Source of the DNA: Planctomycetota bacterium
Lineage (GTDB): Bacteria; Planctomycetota; B15-G4; JADJEK01
Direction: 5' to 3'
Length of the DNA: 32,185 nucleotides
Assembly: GCA_016213895.1 (NCBI GenBank)
Contig: JACQZJ010000055.1
Location: 60,644-92,828, forward strand
Part shown: positions 1 to 6,720 of the stretch, piece after piece
Layout: every line of letters begins with the position of its first letter
Numbering within the stretch: position 1 is the stretch's first letter
Position numbers and translations under genes: made by a program
Notes under the pieces: generated by a model
What the model was told of the DNA's origin: nothing
The model's input: only the letters and a program-made list of their open reading frames with translations
Databases searched by the model: none

Positions 1-830
1 TGCTCCTCGGCGAGCAGGCGCTCGACCGCGGGCGCGTCCTTCGCCCGCGGCTCGACGAAGAGGCGCAGCGAGCCGCCGTGCGTGGGCAGGCGGCGCACGT
101 CGTTGAGCGCGAGCCCGCGCGCGCGAAAGAGGCGCGCCAGGGAGGTGACCGAGTAGTAGCAGAGGTGCTCGTGATAGATGGTGTCGAACTCGCAGCGGTC
201 GATCAGGTCGCGGACGTAGGGGACCTCGATGACTGCGACGCCGTCTTCCTTGAGGAGGAGCCCGATTCCGGAGACGAAGCCGCCGAGGTCGGCGACGTGG
301 GCGAGCACGTTGTTGGCGAACAGCACGTCGGCGCGGCGGCCGGCGGCGGCGAGACGTTCGGCCAGGGTGCGGCCGAAGAACTCCTCGAGGACCTCGATGC
401 CGAGGGCGCGCGCCGCGGCGGCCGGTCCGGCGGCCGGGTCGATGCCCAGCACGCCCACCCCGCGCTCGCGGAAGTGGCGCAGCAGGTAGCCGTCGTTGCA
501 GGCGAGCTCCACGACCAGGCTGCCGGCGCCGAGGCCGCGGGTCTCGATCAGCTCGAGCGCGTTCGCGCGGCAGTGCGCCACCCAGCCCTCGGAGAAGGAC
601 GAGAAGTAGGGGTAGTCGCCGCCGAAGAGCACCTCGGGCGGCACCGTCTCGCGCAGCTGCGCCAGCGAGCAGGCCGGGCAGAAGGCCACGGTCAGGGGAA
701 AAGCCCGCTGCGGCGCGCCGAGCTGGCCGGCGGGGACGAGCTGATCCGCGGGCGGCATGGCCGGCAGGGAGAGGAAATCCTCGAGCGTGCGTGCGCCGCA
801 GGCGCGGCAGGCGGCGATGACCTCGTGCAT
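1..830 (-). CDS. Zinc-finger class I SAM C-methyltransferase for nucleotide sugars (C-terminus off window)
   Basis: This gene probably adds a methyl group to a carbon of a nucleotide-activated deoxysugar. The N-terminus has a four-cysteine zinc-binding module (C8, C11, C51, C54). A Rossmann methyltransferase domain follows, with SAM-binding motif I around residues 107-115 (VELACNDGY). A later YHEH motif is typical of the sugar C-methyltransferase family (relatives of TylC3, NovU and TcaB9). The chosen ATG lies one base after the stop codon of the upstream epimerase gene, so the two are probably translationally coupled. Together with rfbF and the epimerase it forms a nucleotide-sugar cassette, presumably for a surface polysaccharide or glycosylated metabolite. 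The 3' end is cut off by the window edge after about 276 codons; family members are usually about 400 residues long. The exact sugar cannot be told from the sequence. Confidence 0.88.
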   Translation of the reverse strand, partial: MHEVIAACRACGARTLEDFLSLPAMPPADQLVPAGQLGAPQRAFPLTVAFCPACSLAQLRETVPPEVLFGGDYPYFSSFSEGWVAHCRANALELIETRGLGAGSLVVELACNDGYLLRHFRERGVGVLGIDPAAGPAAAARALGIEVLEEFFGRTLAERLAAAGRRADVLFANNVLAHVADLGGFVSGIGLLLKEDGVAVIEVPYVRDLIDRCEFDTIYHEHLCYYSVTSLARLFRARGLALNDVRRLPTHGGSLRLFVEPRAKDAPAVERLLAEE

Positions 831-831
831 G

Positions 832-1887
832 TCAGGCTCGCGGCGCCGGCCGCGCCGCGTTCCCGGTGCGGCGCAGGTTCGCGTCCAGCAGGCCCTCGCG
901 CTGCTGCTTGACGATCTGCTTGATGCGCAGGAAGCCGGGGCCGAGGAAGGCGGCGCTGTCCAGCCCGTGCCGGCGGTAGGCATCGCGGAGCTCCTCGATG
1001 CCGGCCCGCACGGTCCAGCGCGGCCGGTACTCGGGGAGGGCGCCCTCCAGCTTCGAGCAGTCCACCTCGTAGTAGCGCGTATCCGCCTCGGGCTTGTCGC
1101 CGAACTGGACGGCGGCGCCCGGAACGGCCGCGGCCACGGCCTCGGCCACGTCGCGGACGCGGTAGTTCTCGCTGGTCCGCCCCACGTTGAACGGCTGGTC
1201 GTGGACCGTGTCGCGCGGGGCGTGCAGGATGGCGGTGTACGCGCGGCAGATGTCCTCGACGTGGACCAGAGGGCGCGCCGCCATGCCGTCGCTCTTCAAG
1301 AGCACCTTCCCCTCGGTGACCGCGTAGCCGGTGAGGTTGTTGACCACGAGGTCGGCGCGCAGCCGCGGGGAGAAGCCGTAGGCCGTGGCCGCGCGGATGT
1401 AGGAGGGGCTGAAGGAGGCGCTGGCGAGGCGGGTCAGGTCCGCCTCGCTGAGCATCTTCGAGGCGCCGTAGGGCGTGACCGGGTGGAAGGGCGCCGCCTC
1501 GGTGAGGAGGCCGCAGTCGCGCGAGGCGCCGTAGATGCTGCACGAGGAGGCGTAGAGGAAGCGCCCCACGCCGGCCTTCTTCGCCAGCTCCGCCAGGCGC
1601 ACCGAGGCGCGGTGGTTGATTTCGAGGGTGCACTCGGGGTTGAGGTCGCCGAGCGGGTCGTTCGAGATGCCGGCCAAGTGGATGACCGCGTCGAAGCCGC
1701 GCAGCATCCCCGCCTCGACGTCGCGCACGTCGACGTCGAGAGACGGGATCTCCGGCGGCGGCGGGCCCAGCGTGCCCGTGACGAACAGGCCGCTGTCCAG
1801 GCCGACGACATCGTGCCCGGCGCGGCGCAGCATCTCCTGCAGGACCGACCCGATGTAGCCGCGATGGCCCGTGAGCAGGACCTTCAC
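832..1887 (-). CDS. NAD(P)-dependent sugar epimerase/dehydratase
   Basis: This is an extended short-chain dehydrogenase of about 351 residues acting on a nucleotide sugar (epimerase, reductase or dehydratase). The nucleotide-binding motif GHRGYIG is at residues 7-13. The catalytic Tyr and Lys are in YGASK (Y140, K144), preceded by a serine in YASSCSIYG. I chose the GTG at 1887: it has a GGAG ribosome-binding site eight bases upstream, it puts the glycine motif at the normal distance from the N-terminus, and it leaves 4 nt after the rfbF stop. An upstream start would overlap rfbF by about 50 nt. The rfbF, epimerase, C-methyltransferase order points to a CDP- or similar nucleotide-sugar pathway. 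The precise reaction cannot be assigned from sequence alone. Confidence 0.9.
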   Translation of the reverse strand: MKVLLTGHRGYIGSVLQEMLRRAGHDVVGLDSGLFVTGTLGPPPPEIPSLDVDVRDVEAGMLRGFDAVIHLAGISNDPLGDLNPECTLEINHRASVRLAELAKKAGVGRFLYASSCSIYGASRDCGLLTEAAPFHPVTPYGASKMLSEADLTRLASASFSPSYIRAATAYGFSPRLRADLVVNNLTGYAVTEGKVLLKSDGMAARPLVHVEDICRAYTAILHAPRDTVHDQPFNVGRTSENYRVRDVAEAVAAAVPGAAVQFGDKPEADTRYYEVDCSKLEGALPEYRPRWTVRAGIEELRDAYRRHGLDSAAFLGPGFLRIKQIVKQQREGLLDANLRRTGNAARPAPRA

Positions 1888-1891
1888 TTCC

Positions 1892-2659
1892 TCAACTCCA
1901 CAATTTCCAGGGCGCCTTGCCGCTGCTCCACAGCGTCTCAAGGAGCTTCTTGTCCCGGAGCGTGTCCATGCACTGCCAGAAGGAGGCGTGCTTGAACGCC
2001 ATGAGCTGGCCGTCCTGGGCCAGACGTTCCAGCGGTTCCCGCTCCCACTGCGTGTCGTCGCCGTCGACGTAGTCGACGACGCCAGGCTCGAGCACGAAGA
2101 AGGCGCCGTTGATCCACCCTTCCTCGAGCGGCTTCTCGGAGAAGCGCGTCACCACGTCGCCGTCCAGTTCCAGCTTGCCGAACCTGGCGGGCGGGCGCAC
2201 GGCGGTCACGGTCGCCAGGCGGCCGTGCGACTTATGGAAGGCAAGGAGCTGGCGCAGGTCCACGTCCGAGACGCCGTCGCCCCAGGTCAGGAAGAACGTG
2301 CCCGGACCGAGGTGGGGCGCCAGGCGCTTGATGCGGCCGCCGGTGGCGGTCTCCTGGCCGGTGTCGACCAGCTCCACGGTCCACTGCTCGCCGCAGCGCG
2401 CGCTCGTGGACACCGCGCCCGAGCGGAAGTCGATGCTCATGTTCGCGCCGAGCGAGCAGTAGTCGAGCATGTACCTCTTGATGTACTCGCCCTTGTACCC
2501 CAGCGCGATGACGAAGCGATCGAAGCCGAAGTGTTCGTAGTGCTTCATGATGTGCCAGAGGATCGGCTTGCCGCCGATCTCGACCATCGGCTTCGGCTTG
2601 CTCACGCTTTCTTCTTGAATGCGCGTGCCGACTCCCCCGGCGAGGATCCCCGTCTTCAT
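1892..2659 (-). CDS. rfbF: Glucose-1-phosphate cytidylyltransferase
   Basis: This enzyme makes CDP-glucose from CTP and glucose 1-phosphate, the first step toward CDP-3,6-dideoxyhexoses and related branched sugars. At 255 residues it matches the family length of about 256. The N-terminal nucleotidyltransferase signature LAGGVGTR (about residues 6-13) is followed by the KPKPM motif, and TWGDGVSDVD carries the metal- and sugar-binding Asp residues. The ATG at 2659 is preceded by GGTGG six bases upstream. It is the first gene of a three-gene minus-strand cluster with 4-nt and 1-nt spacers to the next genes. A CDP-glucose 4,6-dehydratase, the usual next enzyme, is not in the window and may lie beyond the left edge. 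Confidence 0.93.
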   Translation of the reverse strand: MKTGILAGGVGTRIQEESVSKPKPMVEIGGKPILWHIMKHYEHFGFDRFVIALGYKGEYIKRYMLDYCSLGANMSIDFRSGAVSTSARCGEQWTVELVDTGQETATGGRIKRLAPHLGPGTFFLTWGDGVSDVDLRQLLAFHKSHGRLATVTAVRPPARFGKLELDGDVVTRFSEKPLEEGWINGAFFVLEPGVVDYVDGDDTQWEREPLERLAQDGQLMAFKHASFWQCMDTLRDKKLLETLWSSGKAPWKLWS

Positions 2660-3025
2660 GTGAAACCACCCCTTGAGCAGGGCTGGACAAGAGCTTGAGG
2701 CGCTCGGGCGCCGTGCGCTCCGTTCCAGGATTCGACTCCCCGCGGACCGAGTCCCCTCCGCTGCGCTGGCCCGCGGGCTCGACCTCCCGGGAAGGCGGTG
2801 CAGCGAACGGCACGTTGCGGTCTGTCGGGATCAGTTCCGTGACGCTTGCCGGGGGGACATTGGACTACGGAGCGGCGGCGGGGTCAACAGCCGTGGCGGG
2901 GGGACGAGAGCGCCCGCGCCGCGGTGAGAAGCAGGAAGATCCTGAGGGCAGCGGGCCTGGATCTGGTGGAATGACGGGCTTCCTCATCGGCTCCGTTTCC
3001 TTGATCTGGCGACAGGACTATCGCG
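2660..3025. other. Intergenic region between divergent rfbF and saccharopine dehydrogenase genes
   Basis: These 366 bases separate two divergently transcribed genes, so promoters for both must lie here. I see ribosome-binding sites at each end (GGTGG before rfbF; AGGA, eight bases before the ATG at 3026) but no convincing -35/-10 pair, operator repeat or RNA gene. No reading frame in this stretch resembles a protein. Confidence 0.5.
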
Positions 3026-4357
3026 ATGCACCAAGTTCTCGTTCTCGGGGCCGGTCTCGTGTCCCGGCCGCTCGTTCGCTATCTGCTCGACAAGGAGGTC
3101 CTGGTGACGGTCGCCGACCGCTTCGGCTCCAGGGCGCAGGATCTGGTCGGCGGTCATGCCAACGGCCGGGCGCTGCAAGTCCTCGCTGATGACGAGAAGG
3201 AGCTGGAGAGGCTGGTGCGCGAGCACGATCTTTCCGTGAGCCTGCTGCCCGCGCCGCTGCATCCCCTGGTCGCCGAGATGTGCATCAAGCACAAGAAGCA
3301 CATGGTGACCACCTCGTACGTCAGCGACGCGATGCGCGCCATGGACAAGGCGGCGCGCGATGCGGGCGTCACGATCCTGAACGAGATCGGCCTCGACCCG
3401 GGCATCGATCACATGTCCGCCATGCGCATCATCGACGGGGTCAAGAAGCGCGGCGGCGAGATCACCAGCTTCAGGTCGTACTGCGGCGGACTGCCGGCGC
3501 CGGACGTGAACGACAATCCGTGGGGCTACAAGTTCTCCTGGAGCCCGCGGGCGGTGTGCACCGCCGGGAAGAACTCCGCGCGCTGGCGCGAGAACGGCAA
3601 GGAGATCAAGATCCCCGGGCCCGAGCTCTTCCTGAACCACCACAAGGTCGATGTCGCGGGGTTCGGCACGCTCGAGGCCTACCCGAACCGCGACAGTCTG
3701 GGCTACCTCGACGTCTACGGCCTGAAGAACATCCAGACCCTGTTCCGCGGCACGTTCCGCTACGAGGGCTGGTGCAACTGCCTGAAGAAGGTCGTGGACC
3801 TCGGCCTGCTCTCCGAGGAGCCCGTGACCTACCCCAAGGGCATGACGCTCGCGCAGTGGACCGCGACCTTCCTCAAGGGCAAGAAGAGCGGCGACCTGCG
3901 CGCCGACCTGGCGCGGGAGTGCAGGCTGGAGCCGTCATCGGACGTCCTGGACCGCTTCGCCTGGCTCGGCCTGTTCAGCAACGAGCCGATCCCGCTCGCG
4001 GGCGAGCGCACCACGCCGCTTGACGTGCTGGCCGCGCGCATGCTGGCGAAGATGCCGTACCGCAAGGGCGAGCGTGACATGATCGTCCTCTGCCACTACT
4101 TCATCGCGCGCTTCAAGGGCGGCACGGAGGAGGAGATCACGTCGACGCTCATCGACTTCGGCCAGCCGAACGGCGACTCCTCCATGTCGCGCAGCGTCAG
4201 CCTGCCCGCGGCCATCGGCGCCAAGATGATCCTGGACGGCGCGCTCGACGCGTCCGGAGTGCAGATCCCGGTCATCCCCGCGATCTACAACCCGGTGCTC
4301 GACGAGCTGGAGCGCCTGGACATCAGGTGCGTGGAGCGGACGAAGGCCCGCGCCTGA
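3026..4357 (+). CDS. Saccharopine dehydrogenase family protein (LYS9-like)
   Basis: This 443-residue protein resembles L-glutamate-forming saccharopine dehydrogenase (LYS9 / C-terminal half of AASS), which interconverts saccharopine with glutamate and 2-aminoadipate semialdehyde using NAD(P). The N-terminal Rossmann fold carries GAGLVSRP (residues 8-15). The stretch ILNEIGLDPGIDHMSA (about 117-132) is the family hallmark in the saccharopine-binding domain. Its length matches yeast LYS9 (446). The start has an AGGA site eight bases upstream. It appears to be a single-gene transcription unit: a hairpin with a T-run directly follows the stop. No other lysine-pathway gene is in the window. Carboxynorspermidine dehydrogenase is a related alternative, but the sequence looks closer to LYS9. 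Confidence 0.88.
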   Translation: MHQVLVLGAGLVSRPLVRYLLDKEVLVTVADRFGSRAQDLVGGHANGRALQVLADDEKELERLVREHDLSVSLLPAPLHPLVAEMCIKHKKHMVTTSYVSDAMRAMDKAARDAGVTILNEIGLDPGIDHMSAMRIIDGVKKRGGEITSFRSYCGGLPAPDVNDNPWGYKFSWSPRAVCTAGKNSARWRENGKEIKIPGPELFLNHHKVDVAGFGTLEAYPNRDSLGYLDVYGLKNIQTLFRGTFRYEGWCNCLKKVVDLGLLSEEPVTYPKGMTLAQWTATFLKGKKSGDLRADLARECRLEPSSDVLDRFAWLGLFSNEPIPLAGERTTPLDVLAARMLAKMPYRKGERDMIVLCHYFIARFKGGTEEEITSTLIDFGQPNGDSSMSRSVSLPAAIGAKMILDGALDASGVQIPVIPAIYNPVLDELERLDIRCVERTKARA

Positions 4358-4380
4358 CCGCGACCTCGCGGCTGCTTTTC
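4358..4380 (+). terminator. Probable intrinsic terminator after the saccharopine dehydrogenase gene
   Basis: Immediately after the TGA there is a GC-only stem CCGCG / CGCGG (4358-4362 and 4367-4371) with a four-base loop ACCT, followed by CTGCTTTTCC. The stem can extend by one A-T pair if the loop shrinks. The short stem and interrupted T-run make this moderate evidence. Confidence 0.5.
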
Positions 4381-4427
4381 CTTCCTGCTCCCGATGGGCG
4401 CGGCGCGGCGGTCGCTACGATCTGGCC

Positions 4428-4790
4428 ATGCGCATGAGCGTGAAGCTCGAAGGGGCGCGGCAGGAGGCCGTGACCGCGCCGCTTTCCCTGATCGCCCTGA
4501 CCGCGGGCGTGTACGTCCTCGTGCTCATGGTCCTCTTCCTGTACCTGGCCTGCACCATCCGCTTCCGCACAGACGGCCAGCCCGCGGACCCGCGCTGCGA
4601 GCCGCTGTGCCGCTGGCTCACGGCCGCTAACGTGCTGTGGCTGCTGCTTCTCGCCTGCGACCTGGTGCGCCTTCTCACCGCCAAGCGCCGGCGCGCCTGG
4701 GTGCAGGTGGTCACGAGCTCCCTCGCGCTCGTGCTCATCGCCGGCGTGCAGTGGGTGGTCTACTACGTGCTGCAGGCCACCTCCCGATGA
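4428..4790 (+). CDS. Small membrane protein, unknown function
   Basis: This is a 120-residue protein with three predicted membrane helices (about residues 19-42, 62-81 and 93-113) and a basic cytoplasmic loop with KRRR between helices two and three. I do not recognise a family. Two in-frame ATGs lie close together (4428 and 4434), and neither has a strong ribosome-binding site. The element TACGAT, 7 bases before the first ATG, could be a -10 box, which would make the message almost leaderless; I see no matching -35. It converges with the lipoprotein gene and ends 12 bases from that gene's stop. Confidence 0.6.
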   Translation: MRMSVKLEGARQEAVTAPLSLIALTAGVYVLVLMVLFLYLACTIRFRTDGQPADPRCEPLCRWLTAANVLWLLLLACDLVRLLTAKRRRAWVQVVTSSLALVLIAGVQWVVYYVLQATSR

Positions 4791-4802
4791 CGCCTTGCAG
4801 CC

Positions 4803-5351
4803 TCAGCGCGCGCTCGCCGCCGGGCGGCGGCGCTCGACCTGCGTCACCACCTCGAGCGGCAGACCGTCCTTCAGCGTGGCGTAGCGCACCGGCGGGCCGG
4901 GAAGGGCCTTGGCGAAGTGGAACTCGCGCACCGCCCCGGTCTCGGAGTCGGCGACGCGGTAGAGCCAGCAGTCGAGCGCGCCGAGGGGGGTCTCGAGCGT
5001 CTCTTCGCTGAGCGAAGCGCGCTCGGCCGGGAAGGCCGCGTGGTTCCTGAGCTCGACCCAGGTGCTGGCCTCGCGGCTGGCCTGGCCCGCAGGCGCGCCG
5101 CCAGCGTCGAGCGGGCAGGACTCGATGACCACGGACTCGGCGTCGGCCTCGACCACGCGCCACAGCTCGAAGCGGTCGCGCGCGCCGGCCGTCCGCCGCA
5201 GCAGCTTCACGGTGAAGCCAGGCACCATCTCGTCCCGGATCTGCTGCGCCGTGAACGGCCGGCGCAGGATGGTCGGATCATCCGGATCGAGCGGCGGAGC
5301 GGAGCAGCAGGCAAGGGCGAGCGCGAGCAGCAGGAGGGCGGGGCGGGTCAT
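4803..5351 (-). CDS. Predicted lipoprotein of unknown function
   Basis: This is a protein of about 182 residues with a lipoprotein-type signal: a short basic start (MTRP), a Leu/Ala-rich core and a cysteine in ALACCSAPP. The -3 residue is Ala rather than Leu, so the lipobox is slightly atypical. The ATG at 5351 has AGGA eight bases upstream. The mature part is mostly beta-strand-like, with the pattern TPLGALDCWLYRV, as in small envelope proteins whose function is unknown. No catalytic motif is seen. It faces the alpha/beta hydrolase gene in the same direction, 68 bases downstream of that gene's stop. Confidence 0.68.
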   Translation of the reverse strand: MTRPALLLLALALACCSAPPLDPDDPTILRRPFTAQQIRDEMVPGFTVKLLRRTAGARDRFELWRVVEADAESVVIESCPLDAGGAPAGQASREASTWVELRNHAAFPAERASLSEETLETPLGALDCWLYRVADSETGAVREFHFAKALPGPPVRYATLKDGLPLEVVTQVERRRPAASAR

Positions 5352-5419
5352 GGGGCCGGTCCTTCGCAAGAGGGTCTTCGCCGCCGGTGCGGCCGCCCCA
5401 TCCTATCCGCGGCGCGGAC

Positions 5420-6265
5420 TCAATCGTCGCCCGGCTTGGCCGCGGCGGGCGCGAGCAGGTCGAGCAGCCCGCCCGGGTCGTCCACCTGCGGCCAGTGTCC
5501 GGCGCCCTCGAGCACGGAGAGGCGGACGCGGCCGTGCTCCGCGAGCGCGCGCACGCCCTCGAGGTCGCGTTCGCTCCAGCGGTCGCTCCTTCCGCCCCGC
5601 ATCACGTGGATGGCGACGCGCTGATCGAGATCGGCCATGATGGCCAGGCCGTCGAGCGCCCAGTAGTCCGCGAGCAGGTCGCGCGCTCCGCCCAGGTCGA
5701 AGCGCCAGGAATGGCCGCCGCCACGCTCCAGGCGCAGGTTGGTGGCCATCCACAGGGAGATGTCCCGCGGGATGCCGGCCTGGAGCAGGGCGCGCGTGGC
5801 GGCGGAGCGCGGCCTGATCGGGAGGGTGAGGGCGCTCACGGCCTCGAGCACGCGCCCGGCGTCCGTGGGCAGGAGACGGATCGCGGGCGCGGTCGGGCCG
5901 GGCGGCGAGTCCAGGCTCCAGACTTCCTCGAGACCCTGGGGGAGGTCGCGGGCATAGACGAGCGCCACCTTGCCGCCGAGGGAATGGCCGCAGACGACCT
6001 CGGGCGGCCTGCCGAGGCGCTCCGCCAGGGCGCGCAGGTCCGCGGCGCAGGCCGCGAGATCGTGCGGCGGCGGCGCGTTCTGCGACGCACCGTGGCAGCG
6101 CAGGTCGACCAGGCAAACGCGCAGCTCGGGCCGCCGCTCAGCCAGCAGGCCGGCGAAGGAGCGCCAGTTGCGCCCGCTGCCGAAGATGCCGTGCAGCAGG
6201 AAGACCGTTCGTCGCGGGCGGGCTCCGGGGGCCACGACCTCCTGACATGCGGGCACGAAGGTCAT
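5420..6265 (-). CDS. Alpha/beta-fold hydrolase (esterase-like)
   Basis: This is a 281-residue cytoplasmic alpha/beta hydrolase of the YbfF-like esterase type. The oxyanion region is HGIFGSGRNW (about 25-34), the nucleophile elbow is GHSLGG with Ser95, VDLRCHG follows strand four, and the catalytic His lies in GAGHWPQ near the C-terminus. I chose the ATG at 6265 because GAGGT lies six bases upstream; the reading frame stays open far upstream but without coding character. The substrate is unknown. It probably shares a transcript with the lipoprotein gene downstream. Confidence 0.85.
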   Translation of the reverse strand: MTFVPACQEVVAPGARPRRTVFLLHGIFGSGRNWRSFAGLLAERRPELRVCLVDLRCHGASQNAPPPHDLAACAADLRALAERLGRPPEVVCGHSLGGKVALVYARDLPQGLEEVWSLDSPPGPTAPAIRLLPTDAGRVLEAVSALTLPIRPRSAATRALLQAGIPRDISLWMATNLRLERGGGHSWRFDLGGARDLLADYWALDGLAIMADLDQRVAIHVMRGGRSDRWSERDLEGVRALAEHGRVRLSVLEGAGHWPQVDDPGGLLDLLAPAAAKPGDD

Positions 6266-6370
6266 TGACGGACCTCGTTGCGGCGGCGTCGCGACCAGAT
6301 TGGCTCGTTTGAGTGCATGATCAGCGTCCAGGCCTCTTCTTGTTGTACCGAGCTGGCGCCGCCGCGGCTC

Positions 6371-6397
6371 GGGGTCCGAGGTCGGAAGTCGGAAGTC
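6371..6397. repeat. Short heptanucleotide repeat
   Basis: The sequence GGGGTCC GAGGTC GGAAGTC GGAAGTC is a degenerate run with a period of about seven bases, ending in two perfect GGAAGTC units (6384-6390 and 6391-6397). It lies in noncoding DNA beside a decayed gene. Confidence 0.5.
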
Positions 6398-6454
6398 AGC
6401 GGCGCGGCGGGCAGGTGCGGGCCTGGCCGGCGCGCGCCGCCCGCTCCCGCCGCG

Positions 6455-6719
6455 GAGGACGCCTGCCTCGCGGCCGGCGTGGTGCGCTTCCTTCTGGAGC
6501 TGCAGCGCGCGACCGGCGACGCCGCGCGCCACGCGCGACGAGCGCGGGCGGCGTTGGGTGCACGCCGAGCAAAGCGTGCGGCCCGACCTCTTGGCGGCGC
6601 AGACCGGCTGCATGCAGGGCGCCGCCGGGATCGGCATGATGCTGCTGCATCTCCACCGCGCCCTGCGGGGCGGGAGCGACTGGCTGCGCCTGCCCGACAG
6701 TCCCTTCGCCGGCCGGTGA
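6455..6719 (+). pseudogene. Frameshifted C-terminal remnant of a LanC-like (lanthionine synthetase C-like) gene
   Basis: Two frames each give a piece of a LanC-like alpha-toroid protein. From 6455 one frame reads EDACLAAGVVRFLLELQRATGD, a typical LanC-like helix with its RATGD turn. From about 6543 another frame reads RWVHAEQSVRPDLLAAQTG and then CMQGAAGIGMMLLHLHRAL, ending LRLPDSPFAGR and a TGA at 6717. The order and the GAAGIG motif match the end of LanC-like proteins, so a frameshift lies near 6530-6545. The N-terminal two thirds is missing, and no start codon or ribosome-binding site is evident. It ends two bases from the convergent glycosidase stop. LanC proteins form thioether rings in peptides, but LanC-like homologues have other roles and nothing functional can be inferred here. 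Identification is by pattern recognition, not a search. Confidence 0.6.
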
Positions 6720-6720
6720 T

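Noticed and set aside
2720-2748. Sequence resembling a tRNA T-arm (ATTCGACTCC)
   Set aside because: The stem bases flanking the loop do not pair well, and no acceptor, D or anticodon arm can be built around it.
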